This document shows, piece after piece, positions 13,301 through 27,500 of a stretch of 64,000 bases of DNA. Position 1 is the first letter of the stretch. Each line of letters starts with the position of its first letter. Source of the stretch: Auanema rhodensis (taxonomy: Eukaryota; Nematoda; Chromadorea; Rhabditida; Rhabditidae); NCBI GenBank assembly GCA_964057225.1, contig CAXKVF010000078.1, forward strand, positions 124,001 through 188,000, written 5' to 3'. Made by a program: the position numbers and the translations under genes. The notes beneath the pieces were generated by a model. It was not told the DNA's origin. It did no database searches and saw only the letters and a list, made by a program, of their open reading frames with translations.

Positions 13301-14432
13301 GACTAATATGGACATGGGGAATCTAATTTTGAAAACCGCATCTCTTTATCTTTCACGTGAAGCGAGTTACATACCAAGTGCACATCACGTGTACATTTAA
13401 TTAGCATAAATTAAAGTTCACGTAAACTTCAAAGTCATGGTTACCATGAAGCAATATCAATAAAAATTTGTTTTTAGACTAATATGGACATGGGGAATCT
13501 AATTTTGAAAACCGCATCTCTTTATCTTTCACGTGAAGCGAGTTACATACCAAGTGCACATCACGTGTACATTTAATTAGCATAAATTAAAGTTCACGTA
13601 AATTTCAAAGTCATGGTTACCATGAACCAATATCAATAAAAATTTGTTTTTAGACTAATATGGACATGGGGAATCTAATTTTGAAAACCGCATCTCTTTA
13701 TCTTTCACGTGAAGCGAGTTACATACCAAGTGCACATCACGTGTACATTTAATTAGCATAAATTAAAGTTCACGTAAACTTCAAAGTCATGGTTACCATG
13801 AAGCAATATCAATAAAAATTTGTTTTTAGACTAATATGGACATGGGGAATCTAATTTTGAAAACCGCATCTCTTTATCTTTCACGTGAAGCGAGTTACAT
13901 ACCAAGTGCACATCACGTGTACATTTAATTAGCATAAATTAAAGTTCACGTAAATTTCAAAGTCATGGTTACCACGAACCAATATCAATAAAAATTTGTT
14001 TTTAGACTAATATGGACATGGGGAATCTAATTTTGAAAACCTCATCTCTTTATCTTTCACGTGAAGCGAGTTACATACCAAGTGCACATCACGTGTACAT
14101 TTAATTAGCATAAATTAAAGTTCACGTAAATTTCAAAGTCATGGTTACCATGAACCAATATCAATAAAAATTTGTTTTTAGACTAATATGGACATGGGGA
14201 ATCTAATTTTGAAAACCGCATCTCTTTATCTTTCACGTGAAGCGAGTTACATACCAAGTGCACATCACGTGTACATTTAATTAGCATAAATTAAAGTTCA
14301 CGTAAATTTCAAAGTCATGGTTACCATCAACTAATATCAATAAAAATTTGTTTTTAGACTAATATGGACATGGGGAATCTAATTTTGAAAACCGCATCTC
14401 TTTATCTTTCACGTGAAGCGAGTTACATACCA
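8801..14432. repeat. Large segmental duplication within the array, copy 1
   Basis: Thirty-two monomers whose ordered rare markers (A105G/T107A, AAGC, A105G, C142T, C29A, T22C, A39T/A120C, T71C, T51C runs, T71C/G138T, ATCAACTAAT) are found again at 15665-21120. The boundaries are the outermost markers I could match and are approximate. Confidence 0.8.
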
Positions 14433-14608
14433 AGTGCACATCACGTGTACATTTAATTAGCATAAATTAAAGTTCACGTAAATTTCAAAGTCATGGTTAC
14501 CATGAACCAATATCAATAAAAATTTGTTTTTAGACTAATATGGACATGGGGAATCTAATTTTGAAAACCGCATCTCTTTATCTTTCACGTGAAGCGAGTT
14601 ACATACCA
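10385..14608. repeat. Array zone 2a: 24 monomers rich in T51C/G75
   Basis: The class with T51C and AAGC occurs at units 11441, 11617, 12673, 13025, 13201, 13377 and 13729, separated by plain AACC monomers. Other markers are T71C (10385, 13905), A39T/A120C (11793), an apparent T130C (12497), G138T (13905) and the ATCAACTAAT variant (14257). T51C and A39T/A120C units recur in blocks of about nine monomers, suggesting an older higher-order unit. All 24 units are full length. Confidence 0.85.
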
Positions 14609-17248
14609 AGTGCACATCACGTGTACATTTAATTAGCATAAATTAAAGTTCACGTAAAATTCAAAGTCATGGTTACCATGCACCAATATCAATAAAAATT
14701 TGTTTTTAGACTAATATGGACATGGGGAATCTAATTTTGAAAACCGCATCTCTTTATCTTTCACGTGAAGCGAGTTACATACCAAGTGCACATCACGTGT
14801 ACATTTAATTAGCATGAATTAAAGTTCACGTAAAATTCAAAGTCATGGTTACCATGCACCAATATCAATAAAAATTTGTTTTTAGACTAATATGGACATG
14901 GGGAATCTAATTTTGAAAACCGCATCTCTTTATCTTTCACGTGAAGCGAGTTACATACCAAGTGCACATCACGTGTACATTTAATTAGCATAAATTAAAG
15001 TTCACGTAAATTTCAAAGTCATGGTTACCATGCACCAATATCAATAAAAATTTGTTTTTAGACTAATATGGACATGGGGAATCTAATTTTGAAAACCGCA
15101 TCTCTTTATCTTTCACGTGAAGCGAGTTACATACCAAGTGCACATCACGTGTACATTTAATTAGCATAAATTAAAGTTCACGTAAATTTCAAAGTCATGG
15201 TTACCATGAAGCAATATCAATAAAAATTTGTTTTTAGACTAATATGGACATGGGGAATCTAATTTTGAAAACCGCATCTCTTTATCTTTCACGTGAAGCG
15301 AGTTACATACCAAGTGCACATCACGTGTACATTTAATTAGCATGAATTAAAGTTCACGTAAAATTCAAAGTCATGGTTACCATGCACCAATATCAATAAA
15401 AATTTGTTTTTAGACTAATATGGACATGGGGAATCTAATTTTGAAAACCGCATCTCTTTATCTTTCACGTGAAGCGAGTTACATACCAAGTGCACATCAC
15501 GTGTACATTTAATTAGCATAAATTAAAGTTCACGTAAATTTCAAAGTCATGGTTACCATGAACCAATATCAATAAAAATTTGTTTTTAGACTAATATGGA
15601 CATGGGGAATCTAATTTTGAAAACCGCATCTCTTTATCTTTCACGTGAAGCGAGTTACATACCAAGTGCACATCACGTGTACATTTAATTAGCATAAATT
15701 AAAGTTCACGTAAAATTCAAAGTCATGGTTACCATGCACCAATATCAATAAAAATTTGTTTTTAGACTGAAATGGACATGGGGAATCTAATTTTGAAAAC
15801 CGCATCTCTTTATCTTTCACGTGAAGCGAGTTACATACCAAGTGCACATCACGTGTACATTTAATTAGCATAAATTAAAGTTCACGTAAATTTCAAAGTC
15901 ATGGTTACCATGAACCAATATCAATAAAAATTTGTTTTTAGACTAATATGGACATGGGGAATCTAATTTTGAAAACCGCATCTCTTTATCTTTCACGTGA
16001 AGCGAGTTACATACCAAGTGCACATCACGTGTACATTTAATTAGCATAAATTAAAGTTCACGTAAATTTCAAAGTCATGGTTACCATGAACCAATATCAA
16101 TAAAAATTTGTTTTTAGACTAATATGGACATGGGGAATCTAATTTTGAAAACCGCATCTCTTTATCTTTCACGTGAAGCGAGTTACATACCAAGTGCACA
16201 TCACGTGTACATTTAATTAGCATAAATTAAAGTTCACGTAAATTTCAAAGTCATGGTTACCATGAAGCAATATCAATAAAAATTTGTTTTTAGACTAATA
16301 TGGACATGGGGAATCTAATTTTGAAAACCGCATCTCTTTATCTTTCACGTGAAGCGAGTTACATACCAAGTGCACATCACGTGTACATTTAATTAGCATA
16401 AATTAAAGTTCACGTAAATTTCAAAGTCATGGTTACCATGCACCAATATCAATAAAAATTTGTTTTTAGACTGATATGGACATGGGGAATCTAATTTTGA
16501 AAACCGCATCTCTTTATCTTTCACGTGAAGCGAGTTACATACCAAGTGCACATCACGTGTACATTTAATTAGCATAAATTAAAGTTCACGTAAATTTCAA
16601 AGTCATGGTTACCATGAACCAATATCAATAAAAATTTGTTTTTAGACTAATATGGACATGGGGAATCTAATTTTGAAAACCGCATTTCTTTATCTTTCAC
16701 GTGAAGCGAGTTACATACCAAGTGCACATCACGTGTACATTTAATTAGAATAAATTAAAGTTCACGTAAATTTCAAAGTCATGGTTACCATGAACCAATA
16801 TCAATAAAAATTTGTTTTTAGACTAATATGGACATGGGGAATCTAATTTTGAAAACCGCATCTCTTTATCTTTCACGTGAAGCGAGTTACATACCAAGTG
16901 CACATCACGTGTACATTCAATTAGCATAAATTAAAGTTCACGTAAATTTCAAAGTCATGGTTACCATGCACCAATATCAATAAAAATTTGTTTTTAGACT
17001 AATATGGACATGGGGAATCTAATTTTGAAAACCGCATCTCTTTATCTTTCACGTGAAGCGAGTTACATACCAAGTGCACATCACGTGTACATTTAATTAG
17101 CATAAATTAATGTTCACGTAAATTTCAAAGTCATGGTTACCATGAACCAATATCAATAAAAATTTGTTTTTAGACTAATATGGACATGGGGCATCTAATT
17201 TTGAAAACCGCATCTCTTTATCTTTCACGTGAAGCGAGTTACATACCA
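14609..17248. repeat. Array zone 2b: 15 monomers of zone-1 type
   Basis: Markers of zone 1 reappear: T51A (14609), A32G plus T51A (14785 and again 15313), A105G/T107A (15665, here also with T51A), AAGC (15137, 16193), A105G (16369), C142T (16545), C29A (16721), T22C (16897), A39T/A120C (17073). From 15665 on, the order matches 8801-10384 at an offset of 6864 bp (39 monomers). Upstream of that the offset is 37 monomers, so the copy has been internally rearranged near 15137-15664. Confidence 0.85.
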
Positions 17249-20200
17249 AGTGCACATCACGTGTACATTTAATTAGCATAAATTAAAGTTCACGTAAATT
17301 TCAAAGTCATGGTTACCACGAACCAATATCAATAAAAATTTGTTTTTAGACTAATATGGACATGGGGAATCTAATTTTGAAAACCGCATCTCTTTATCTT
17401 TCACGTGAAGCGAGTTACATACCAAGTGCACATCACGTGTACATTTAATTAGCATAAATTAAAGTTCACGTAAATTTCAAAGTCATGGTTACCATGAACC
17501 AATATCAATAAAAATTTGTTTTTAGACTAATATGGACATGGGGAATCTAATTTTGAAAACCGCATCTCTTTATCTTTCACGTGAAGCGAGTTACATACCA
17601 AGTGCACATCACGTGTACATTTAATTAGCATAAATTAAAGTTCACGTAAATTTCAAAGTCATGGTTACCATGAACCAATATCAATAAAAATTTGTTTTTA
17701 GACTAATATGGACATGGGGAATCTAATTTTGAAAACCGCATCTCTTTATCTTTCACGTGAAGCGAGTTACATACCAAGTGCACATCACGTGTACATTTAA
17801 TTAGCATAAATTAAAGTTCACGTAAATTTCAAAGTCATGGTTACCATGAACCAATATCAATAAAAATTTGTTTTTAGACTAATATGGACATGGGGAATCT
17901 AATTTTGAAAACCGCATCTCTTTATCTTTCACGTGAAGCGAGTTACATACCAAGTGCACATCACGTGTACATTTAATTAGCATAAATTAAAGTTCACGTA
18001 AATTTCAAAGTCATGGTTACCATGAAGCAATATCAATAAAAATTTGTTTTTAGACTAATATGGACATGGGGAATCTAATTTTGAAAACCGCATCTCTTTA
18101 TCTTTCACGTGAAGCGAGTTACATACCAAGTGCACATCACGTGTACATTTAATTAGCATAAATTAAAGTTCACGTAAACTTCAAAGTCATGGTTACCATG
18201 AAGCAATATCAATAAAAATTTGTTTTTAGACTAATATGGACATGGGGAATCTAATTTTGAAAACCGCATCTCTTTATCTTTCACGTGAAGCGAGTTACAT
18301 ACCAAGTGCACATCACGTGTACATTTAATTAGCATAAATTAAAGTTCACGTAAACTTCAAAGTCATGGTTACCATGAAGCAATATCAATAAAAATTTGTT
18401 TTTAGACTAATATGGACATGGGGAATCTAATTTTGAAAACCGCATCTCTTTATCTTTCACGTGAAGCGAGTTACATACCAAGTGCACATCACGTGTACAT
18501 TTAATTAGCATAAATTAATGTTCACGTAAATTTCAAAGTCATGGTTACCATGAACCAATATCAATAAAAATTTGTTTTTAGACTAATATGGACATGGGGC
18601 ATCTAATTTTGAAAACCGCATCTCTTTATCTTTCACGTGAAGCGAGTTACATACCAAGTGCACATCACGTGTACATTTAATTAGCATAAATTAAAGTTCA
18701 CGTAAATTTCAAAGTCATGGTTACCATGAACCAATATCAATAAAAATTTGTTTTTAGACTAATATGGACATGGGGAATCTAATTTTGAAAACCGCATCTC
18801 TTTATCTTTCACGTGAAGCGAGTTACATACCAAGTGCACATCACGTGTACATTTAATTAGCATAAATTAAAGTTCACGTAAATTTCAAAGTCATGGTTAC
18901 CATGAACCAATATCAATAAAAATTTGTTTTTAGACTAATATGGACATGGGGAATCTAATTTTGAAAACCGCATCTCTTTATCTTTCACGTGAAGCGAGTT
19001 ACATACCAAGTGCACATCACGTGTACATTTAATTAGCATAAATTAAAGTTCACGTAAATTTCAAAGTCATGGTTACCATGAACCAATATCAATAAAAATT
19101 TGTTTTTAGACTAATATGGACATGGGGAATCTAATTTTGAAAACCGCATCTCTTTATCTTTCACGTGAAGCGAGTTACATACCAAGTGCACATCACGTGT
19201 ACATTTAATTAGCATAAATTAAAGTTCACGTAAATTTCAAAGTCATGGTTACCATGAACCAATATCAATAAAAATTTGTTTTTAGACTAATATGGACATG
19301 GGGAATCTAATTTTGAAAACCGCATCTCTTTATCTTTCACGTGAAGCGAGTTACATACCAAGTGCACATCACGTGTACATTTAATTAGCATAAATTAAAG
19401 TTCACGTAAATTTCAAAGTCATGGTTACCATGAACCAATATCAATAAAAATTTGTTTTTAGACTAATATGGACATGGGGAATCTAATTTTGAAAACCGCA
19501 TCTCTTTATCTTTCACGTGAAGCGAGTTACATACCAAGTGCACATCACGTGTACATTTAATTAGCATAAATTAAAGTTCACGTAAATTTCAAAGTCATGG
19601 TTACCATGAAGCAATATCAATAAAAATTTGTTTTTAGACTAATATGGACATGGGGAATCTAATTTTGAAAACCGCATCTCTTTATCTTTCACGTGAAGCG
19701 AGTTACATACCAAGTGCACATCACGTGTACATTTAATTAGCATAAATTAAAGTTCACGTAAACTTCAAAGTCATGGTTACCATGAAGCAATATCAATAAA
19801 AATTTGTTTTTAGACTAATATGGACATGGGGAATCTAATTTTGAAAACCGCATCTCTTTATCTTTCACGTGAAGCGAGTTACATACCAAGTGCACATCAC
19901 GTGTACATTTAATTAGCATAAATTAAAGTTCACGTAAACTTCAAAGTCATGGTTACCATGAAGCAATATCAATAAAAATTTGTTTTTAGACTAATATGGA
20001 CATGGGGAATCTAATTTTGAAAACCGCATCTCTTTATCTTTCACGTGAAGCGAGTTACATACCAAGTGCACATCACGTGTACATTTAATTAGCATAAATT
20101 AAAGTTCACGTAAATTTCAAAGTCATGGTTACCATGAACCAATATCAATAAAAATTTGTTTTTAGACTAATATGGACATGGGGAATCTAATTTTGAAAAC

Positions 20201-21120
20201 CGCATCTCTTTATCTTTCACGTGAAGCGAGTTACATACCAAGTGCACATCACGTGTACATTTAATTAGCATAAATTAAAGTTCACGTAAACTTCAAAGTC
20301 ATGGTTACCATGAAGCAATATCAATAAAAATTTGTTTTTAGACTAATATGGACATGGGGAATCTAATTTTGAAAACCGCATCTCTTTATCTTTCACGTGA
20401 AGCGAGTTACATACCAAGTGCACATCACGTGTACATTTAATTAGCATAAATTAAAGTTCACGTAAATTTCAAAGTCATGGTTACCACGAACCAATATCAA
20501 TAAAAATTTGTTTTTAGACTAATATGGACATGGGGAATCTAATTTTGAAAACCTCATCTCTTTATCTTTCACGTGAAGCGAGTTACATACCAAGTGCACA
20601 TCACGTGTACATTTAATTAGCATAAATTAAAGTTCACGTAAATTTCAAAGTCATGGTTACCATGAACCAATATCAATAAAAATTTGTTTTTAGACTAATA
20701 TGGACATGGGGAATCTAATTTTGAAAACCGCATCTCTTTATCTTTCACGTGAAGCGAGTTACATACCAAGTGCACATCACGTGTACATTTAATTAGCATA
20801 AATTAAAGTTCACGTAAATTTCAAAGTCATGGTTACCATGCACCAATATCAATAAAAATTTGTTTTTAGACTAATATGGACATGGGGAATCTAATTTTGA
20901 AAACCGCATCTCTTTATCTTTCACGTGAAGCGAGTTACATACCAAGTGCACATCACGTGTACATTTAATTAGCATAAATTAAAGTTCACGTAAATTTCAA
21001 AGTCATGGTTACCATCAACTAATATCAATAAAAATTTGTTTTTAGACTAATATGGACATGGGGAATCTAATTTTGAAAACCGCATCTCTTTATCTTTCAC
21101 GTGAAGCGAGTTACATACCA
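15665..21120. repeat. Large segmental duplication within the array, copy 2
   Basis: Thirty-one monomers collinear with 8801-14432. The offset is 6864 bp at the A105G/T107A unit (8801 to 15665) and 6512 bp at the T71C/G138T unit (13905 to 20417), a net loss of two monomers between these points. This is the longest-range duplication I traced in the first third of the window. Confidence 0.8.
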
Positions 21121-22176
21121 AGTGCACATCACGTGTACATTTAATTAGCATAAATTAAAGTTCACGTAAATTTCAAAGTCATGGTTACCATGAACCAATA
21201 TCAATAAAAATTTGTTTTTAGACTAATATGGACATGGGGAATCTAATTTTGAAAACCGCATCTCTTTATCTTTCACGTGAAGCGAGTTACATACCAAGTG
21301 CACATCACGTGTACATTTAATTAGCATAAATTAAAGTTCACGTAAATTTCAAAGTCATGGTTACCATGAACCAATATCAATAAAAATTTGTTTTTAGACT
21401 AATATGGACATGGGGAATCTAATTTTGAAAACCGCATCTCTTTATCTTTCACGTGAAGCGAGTTACATACCAAGTGCACATCACGTGTACATTTAATTAG
21501 CATAAATTAAAGTTCACGTAAATTTCAAAGTCATGGTTACCATGAACCAATATCAATAAAAATTTGTTTTTAGACTAATATGGACATGGGGAATCTAATT
21601 TTGAAAACCGCATCTCTTTATCTTTCACGTGAAGCGAGTTACATACCAAGTGCACATCACGTGTACATTTAATTAGCATAAATTAAAGTTCACGTAAATT
21701 TCAAAGTCATGGTTACCATGCACCAATAACAATAAAAATTTGTTTTTAGACTAATATGGACATGGGGAATCTAATTTTGAAAACCGCATCTCTTTATCTT
21801 CCACGTGAAGCGAGTTACATACCAAGTGCACATCACGTGTACATTTAATTAGCATAAATTAAAGTTCACGTAAACTTCAAAGTCATGGTTACCATGAAGC
21901 AATATCAATAAAAATTTGTTTTTAGACTAATATGGACATGGGGAATCTAATTTTGAAAACCGCATCTCTTTATCTTTCACGTGAAGCGAGTTACATACCA
22001 AGTGCACATCACGTGTACATTTAATTAGCATAAATTAAAGTTCACGTAAATTTCAAAGTCATGGTTACCATGAACCAATATCAATAAAAATTTGTTTTTA
22101 GACTAATATGGACATGGGGAATCTAATTTTGAAAACCGCATCTCTTTATCTTTCACGTGAAGCGAGTTACATACCA
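17249..22176. repeat. Array zone 2c: second copy of the T51C block, 28 monomers
   Basis: This repeats the order of zone 2a: T71C (17249), AAGC (17953), T51C/AAGC (18129, 18305), A39T/A120C (18481), T51C units (19713, 19889, 20241), T71C with G138T (20417), ATCAACTAAT (20945). The offset to zone 2a drifts from 39 to 38 to 37 and back to 38 monomers, so whole monomers were gained or lost after the duplication. The unit at 21649 combines AATAAC with an apparent T153C. Confidence 0.85.
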
Positions 22177-22528
22177 AGTGCACATCACGTGTACATTTAA
22201 TTAGCATAAATTAAAGTTCACGTAAATTTCAAAGTCATGGTTACCATGAAGCAATATCAATAAAAATTTGTTTTTAGACTAATATGGACATGGGGAATCT
22301 AATTTTGAAAACCGCATCTTTTTATCTTTCACGTGAAGCGAGTTACATACCAAGTGCACATCACGTGTACATTTAATTATCATGAATTAAAGTTCACGTA
22401 AATTTCAAAGTCATGGTTACCATGCACCAATATGAATAAAAATTTGTTTTTAGACTAATATGGACATGGGGAATCTAATTTTGAAAACCGCATCTCTTTA
22501 TCTTTCACGTGAAGCGAGTTACATACCA

Positions 22529-23545
22529 AGTGCACATCACGTGTACATTTAATTAGCATGAATTAAAGTTCACGTAAATTTCAAAGTCATGGTTACCATG
22601 CACCAATATGAATAAAAATTTGTTTTTAGACTAATATGGACATGGGGAATCTAATTTTGAAAACCGCATCTCTTTATCTTTCACGTGAAGCGAGTTACAT
22701 ACCAAGTGCACATCACGTGTACATTTAATTAGCATAAATTAAAGTTCACGTAAATTTTGTTTTTAGACTAATATGGACATGGGGAATCTAATTTTGAAAA
22801 CCGCATCTCTTTATCTTTCACGTGAAGCGAGTTACATACCAAGTGCACATCACGTGTACATTTAATTAGCATAAATTAAAGTTCACGTAAATTTCAAAGT
22901 CATGGTTACCATGAAGCAATATCAATAAAAATTTGTTTTTAGACTATTATGGACATGAGGAATCTAATTTTGAAAACCGCATCTCTTTATCTTTCACGTG
23001 AAGCGAGTTACATACCAAGTGCACATCACGTGTACATTTAATTAGCATAAATTAAAGTTCACGTAAATTTCAAAGTCATGGTTACCATGAACCAATATCA
23101 ATAAAAATTTGTTTTTAGACTAATATGGACATGGGGAATCTAATTTTGAAAACCGCATCTCTTTATCTTTCACGTGAAGCGAGTTACATACCAAGTGCAC
23201 ATCACGTGTACATTTAATTAGCATAAATTAAAGTTCACGTAAATTTCAAAGTCATGGTTACCATGAAGCAATATCAATAAAAATTTGTTTTTAGACTAAT
23301 ATGGACATGGGGAATCTAATTTTGAAAACCGCATCTCTTTATCTTTCACGTGAAGCGAGTTACATACCAAGTGCACATCACGTGTACATTTAATTAGCAT
23401 GAATTAAAGTTCACGTAAATTTCAAAGTCATGGTTACCATGCACCAATATCAATAAAAATTTGTTTTTAGACTAATATGGACATGGGGAATCTAATTTTG
23501 AAAACCGCATCTCTTTATCTTTCACGTGAAGCGAGTTACATACCA
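22529..23545. repeat. 1017-bp tandem duplication, copy 1
   Basis: Six monomers: one with A32G and TATGAAT, the 137-bp unit, one with ATTATGG/CATGAGG, a plain AACC unit, an AAGC unit and an A32G unit. Length is 5 x 176 + 137 = 1017 bp. The same order follows immediately. Confidence 0.88.
22705..22841 (+). repeat. Truncated 137-bp monomer, copy 1
   Basis: Positions 54-92 of the unit are missing (39 bp), joining CGTAAATTT directly to TGTTTTTAG. The missing part includes the CATGGTTACCATG palindrome and the CAATATCAATAAAAA stretch. Both ends lie at short A/T-rich AAATTT sequences, fitting a microhomology or slippage deletion. From here on the unit phase of the array is shifted by 39 bp. Confidence 0.95.
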
Positions 23546-24562
23546 AGTGCACATCACGTGTACATTTAATTATCATGAATTAAAGTTCACGTAAATTTCA
23601 AAGTCATGGTTACCATGCACCAATATGAATAAAAATTTGTTTTTAGACTAATATGGACATGGGGAATCTAATTTTGAAAACCGCATCTCTTTATCTTTCA
23701 CGTGAAGCGAGTTACATACCAAGTGCACATCACGTGTACATTTAATTAGCATAAATTAAAGTTCACGTAAATTTTGTTTTTAGACTAATATGGACATGGG
23801 GAATCTAATTTTGAAAACCGCATCTCTTTATCTTTCACGTGAAGCGAGTTACATACCAAGTGCACATCACGTGTACATTTAATTAGCATAAATTAAAGTT
23901 CACGTAAATTTCAAAGTCATGGTTACCATGAAGCAATATCAATAAAAATTTGTTTTTAGACTATTATGGACATGAGGAATCTAATTTTGAAAACCGCATC
24001 TCTTTATCTTTCACGTGAAGCGAGTTACATACCAAGTGCACATCACGTGTACATTTAATTAGCATAAATTAAAGTTCACGTAAATTTCAAAGTCATGGTT
24101 ACCATGAACCAATATCAATAAAAATTTGTTTTTAGACTAATATGGACATGGGGAATCTAATTTTGAAAACCGCATCTCTTTATCTTTCACGTGAAGCGAG
24201 TTACATACCAAGTGCACATCACGTGTACATTTAATTAGCATAAATTAAAGTTCACGTAAATTTCAAAGTCATGGTTACCATGAAGCAATATCAATAAAAA
24301 TTTGTTTTTAGACTAATATGGACATGGGGAATCTAATTTTGAAAACCGCATCTCTTTATCTTTCACGTGAAGCGAGTTACATACCAAGTGCACATCACGT
24401 GTACATTTAATTAGCATGAATTAAAGTTCACGTAAATTTCAAAGTCATGGTTACCATGCACCAATATCAATAAAAATTTGTTTTTAGACTAATATGGACA
24501 TGGGGAATCTAATTTTGAAAACCGCATCTCTTTATCTTTCACGTGAAGCGAGTTACATACTA
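23546..24562. repeat. 1017-bp tandem duplication, copy 2
   Basis: Repeats copy 1 in order, including the 137-bp unit at 23722 and the ATTATGG/CATGAGG unit at 23859. Its first monomer also carries G28T, as does the unit at 22353, which suggests that the exchange breakpoint lay within or next to this monomer. Confidence 0.88.
23722..23858 (+). repeat. Truncated 137-bp monomer, copy 2
   Basis: Same 39-bp deletion and junction as at 22705, located 1017 bp downstream inside the duplicated block. Two copies of one junction in a shared marker context indicate one deletion followed by segmental duplication, not two separate events. Confidence 0.95.
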
Positions 24563-27500
24563 AGTGCACATCACGTGTACATTTAATTAGCATAAATTAA
24601 AGTTCACGTAAATTTCAAAGTCATGGTTACCATGCACCAATATCAATAAAAATTTGTTTTTAGACTAATATGGACATGGGGAATGTAATTTTGAAAACCG
24701 CATCTCTTTATCTTTCACGTGAAGCGAGTTACATACCAAGTGCACATCACGTGTACATTTAATTAGCATAAATTAAAGTTCACGTAAATTTCAAAGTCAT
24801 GGTTACCATGCACCAATATCAATAAAAATTTGTTTTTAGACTAATATGGACATGGGGAATCTAATTTTGAAAACCGCATCTCTTTATCTTTCACGTGAAG
24901 CGAGTTACATACCAAGTGCACATCACGTGTACATTTAATTAGCATAAATTAAAGTTCACGTAAATTTCAAAGTCATGGTTACCATGCACCAATATCAATA
25001 AAAATTTGTTTTTAGACTAATATGGACATGGGGAATCTAATTTTGAAAACCGCATCTCTTTATCTTTCACGTGAAGCGAGTTACATACCAAGTGCACATC
25101 ACGTGTACATTTAATTAGCATAAATTTAAGTTCACGTAAATTTCAAAGTCATGGTTACCATGCACCAATATCAATAAAAATTTGTTTTTAGACTAATATG
25201 GACATGGGGGATCTAATTTTGAAAACCGCATCTCTTTATCTTTCACGTGAAGCGAGTTACATACCAAGTGCACATCACGTGTACATTTAATTAGCATAAA
25301 TTAAAGTTCACGTAAATTTCAAAGTCATGGTTATCATGAACCAATATCAATAAAAATTTGTTTTTAGACTAATATGGACATGGGTAATCTAATTTTGAAA
25401 ACCGCATCTCTTTATCTTTCACGTGAAGCGAGTTACATACCAAGTGCACATCACGTGTACATTTAATTAGCATAAATTAAAGTTCACGTAAATTTCAAAG
25501 TCATGGTTACCATGAACCAATATCAATAAAAATTTGTTTTTAGACTAATATGGACATGGGGAATCTAATTTTGAAAACCGCATCTCTTTATCTTTCACGT
25601 GAAGCGAGTTACATACCAAGTGCACATCACGTGTACATTTAATTAGCATAAATTAAAGTTCACGTAAATTTCAAAGTCATGGTTACCATGCACCAATATC
25701 AATAAAAATTTGTTTTTAGACTAATATGGACATGGGGAATCTAATTTTGAAAACCGCATCTCTTTATCTTTCACGTGAAGCGAGTTACATACCAAGTGCA
25801 CATCACGTGTACATTTAATTAGCATAAATTAAAGTTCACGTAAATTTCAAAGTCATGGTTACCATGCACCAATATCAATAAAAATTTGTTTTTAGACTAA
25901 TATGGACATGGGGAATCTAATTTTGAAAACCGCATCTCTTTATCTTTCACGTGAAGAGAGTTACATACCAAGTGCACATCACGTGTACATTTAATTAGCA
26001 TAAATTAAAGTTCACGTAAATTTCAAAGTCATGGTTACCATGAACCAATATCAATAAAAATTTGTTTTTAGACTAATATGGACATGGGGAATCTAATTTT
26101 GAAAACCGCATCTCTTTATCTTTCACGTGAAGCGAGTTACATACCAAGTGCACATCACGTGTACATTTAATTAGCATAAATTAAAGTTCACGTAAATTTC
26201 AAAGTCATGGTTACCATGAACCAATATCAATAAAAATTTGTTTTTAGACTAATATGGACATGGGGAATCTAATTTTGAAAACCGCATCTCTTTATCTTTC
26301 ACGTGAAGAGAGTTACATACCAAGTGCACATCACGTGTACATTTAATTAGCATAAATTAAAGTTCACGTAAATTTCAAAGTCATGGTTACCATGAACCAA
26401 TATCAATAAAAATTTGTTTTTAGACTAATATGGACATGGGGAATCTAATTTTGAAAACCGCATCTCTTTATCTTTCACGTGAAGCGAGTTACATACCAAG
26501 TGCACATCACGTGTACATTTAATTAGCATAAATTAAAGTTCACGTAAATTTCAAAGTCATGGTTACCATGAACCAATATCAATAAAAATTTGTTTTTAGA
26601 CTAATATGGACATGGGGAATCTAATTTTGAAAACCGCATCTCTTTATCTTTTACGTGAAGCGAGTTACATACCAAGTGCACATCACGTGTACATTTAATT
26701 AGCATAAATTAAAGTTCACGTAAATTTCAAAGTCATGGTTACCATGAACCAATATCAATAAAAATTTGTTTTTAGACTAATATGGACATGGGGAATCTAA
26801 TTTTGAAAACCGCATCTCTTTATCTTTCACGTGAAGCGAGTTACATACCAAGTGCACATCACGTGTACATTTAAATAGCATAAATTAAAGTTCACGTAAA
26901 TTTCAAAGTCATGGTTACCATGCACCAATATCAATAAAAATTTGTTTTTAGACTAATATGGACATGGGGAATCTAATTTTGAAAACCGCATCTCTTTATC
27001 TTTCACGTGAAGCGAGTTACATACCAAGTGCACATCACGTGTACATTTAATTAGCATAAATTAAAGTTCACGTAAAATTCAAAGTCATGGTTACCATGCA
27101 CCAATATCAATAAAAATTTGTTTTTAGACTAATATGGACATGGGGAATCTAATTTTGAAAACCGCATCTCTTTATCTTTCACGTGAAGCGAGTTACATAC
27201 CAAGTGCACATCACGTGTACATTTAATTAGCATAAATTAAAGTTCACGTAAATTTCAAAGTCATGGTTACCATGAACCAATATCAATAAAAATTTGTTTT
27301 TAGACTAATATGGACATGGGGAATCTAATTTTGAAAACCGCATCTCTTTATCTTTCACGTGAAGCGAGTTACATACCAAGTGCACATCACGTGTACATTT
27401 AATTAGCATAAATTAAAGTTCACGTAAATTTCAAAGTCATGGTTACCATGAACCAATATCAATAAAAATTTGTTTTTAGACTAATATGGACATGGGGAAT

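Larger units (their letters stand above)
22177..24562. repeat. Array zone 3: 14 monomers around the 137-bp units
   Basis: This zone holds the only large deletions in the window and variants not seen elsewhere: G28T with A32G (22353, 23546), TATGAATAAA in place of TATCAATAAA (22353, 22529, 23546), and ATTATGG with CATGAGG (22842, 23859). The unit at 22177 carries a C-to-T change in the pyrimidine run (GCATCTTTTT). Confidence 0.9.

Noticed and set aside
22705-22841. A distinct second satellite family or junction element
   Set aside because: The 137-bp unit is fully explained as an ordinary monomer lacking positions 54-92.
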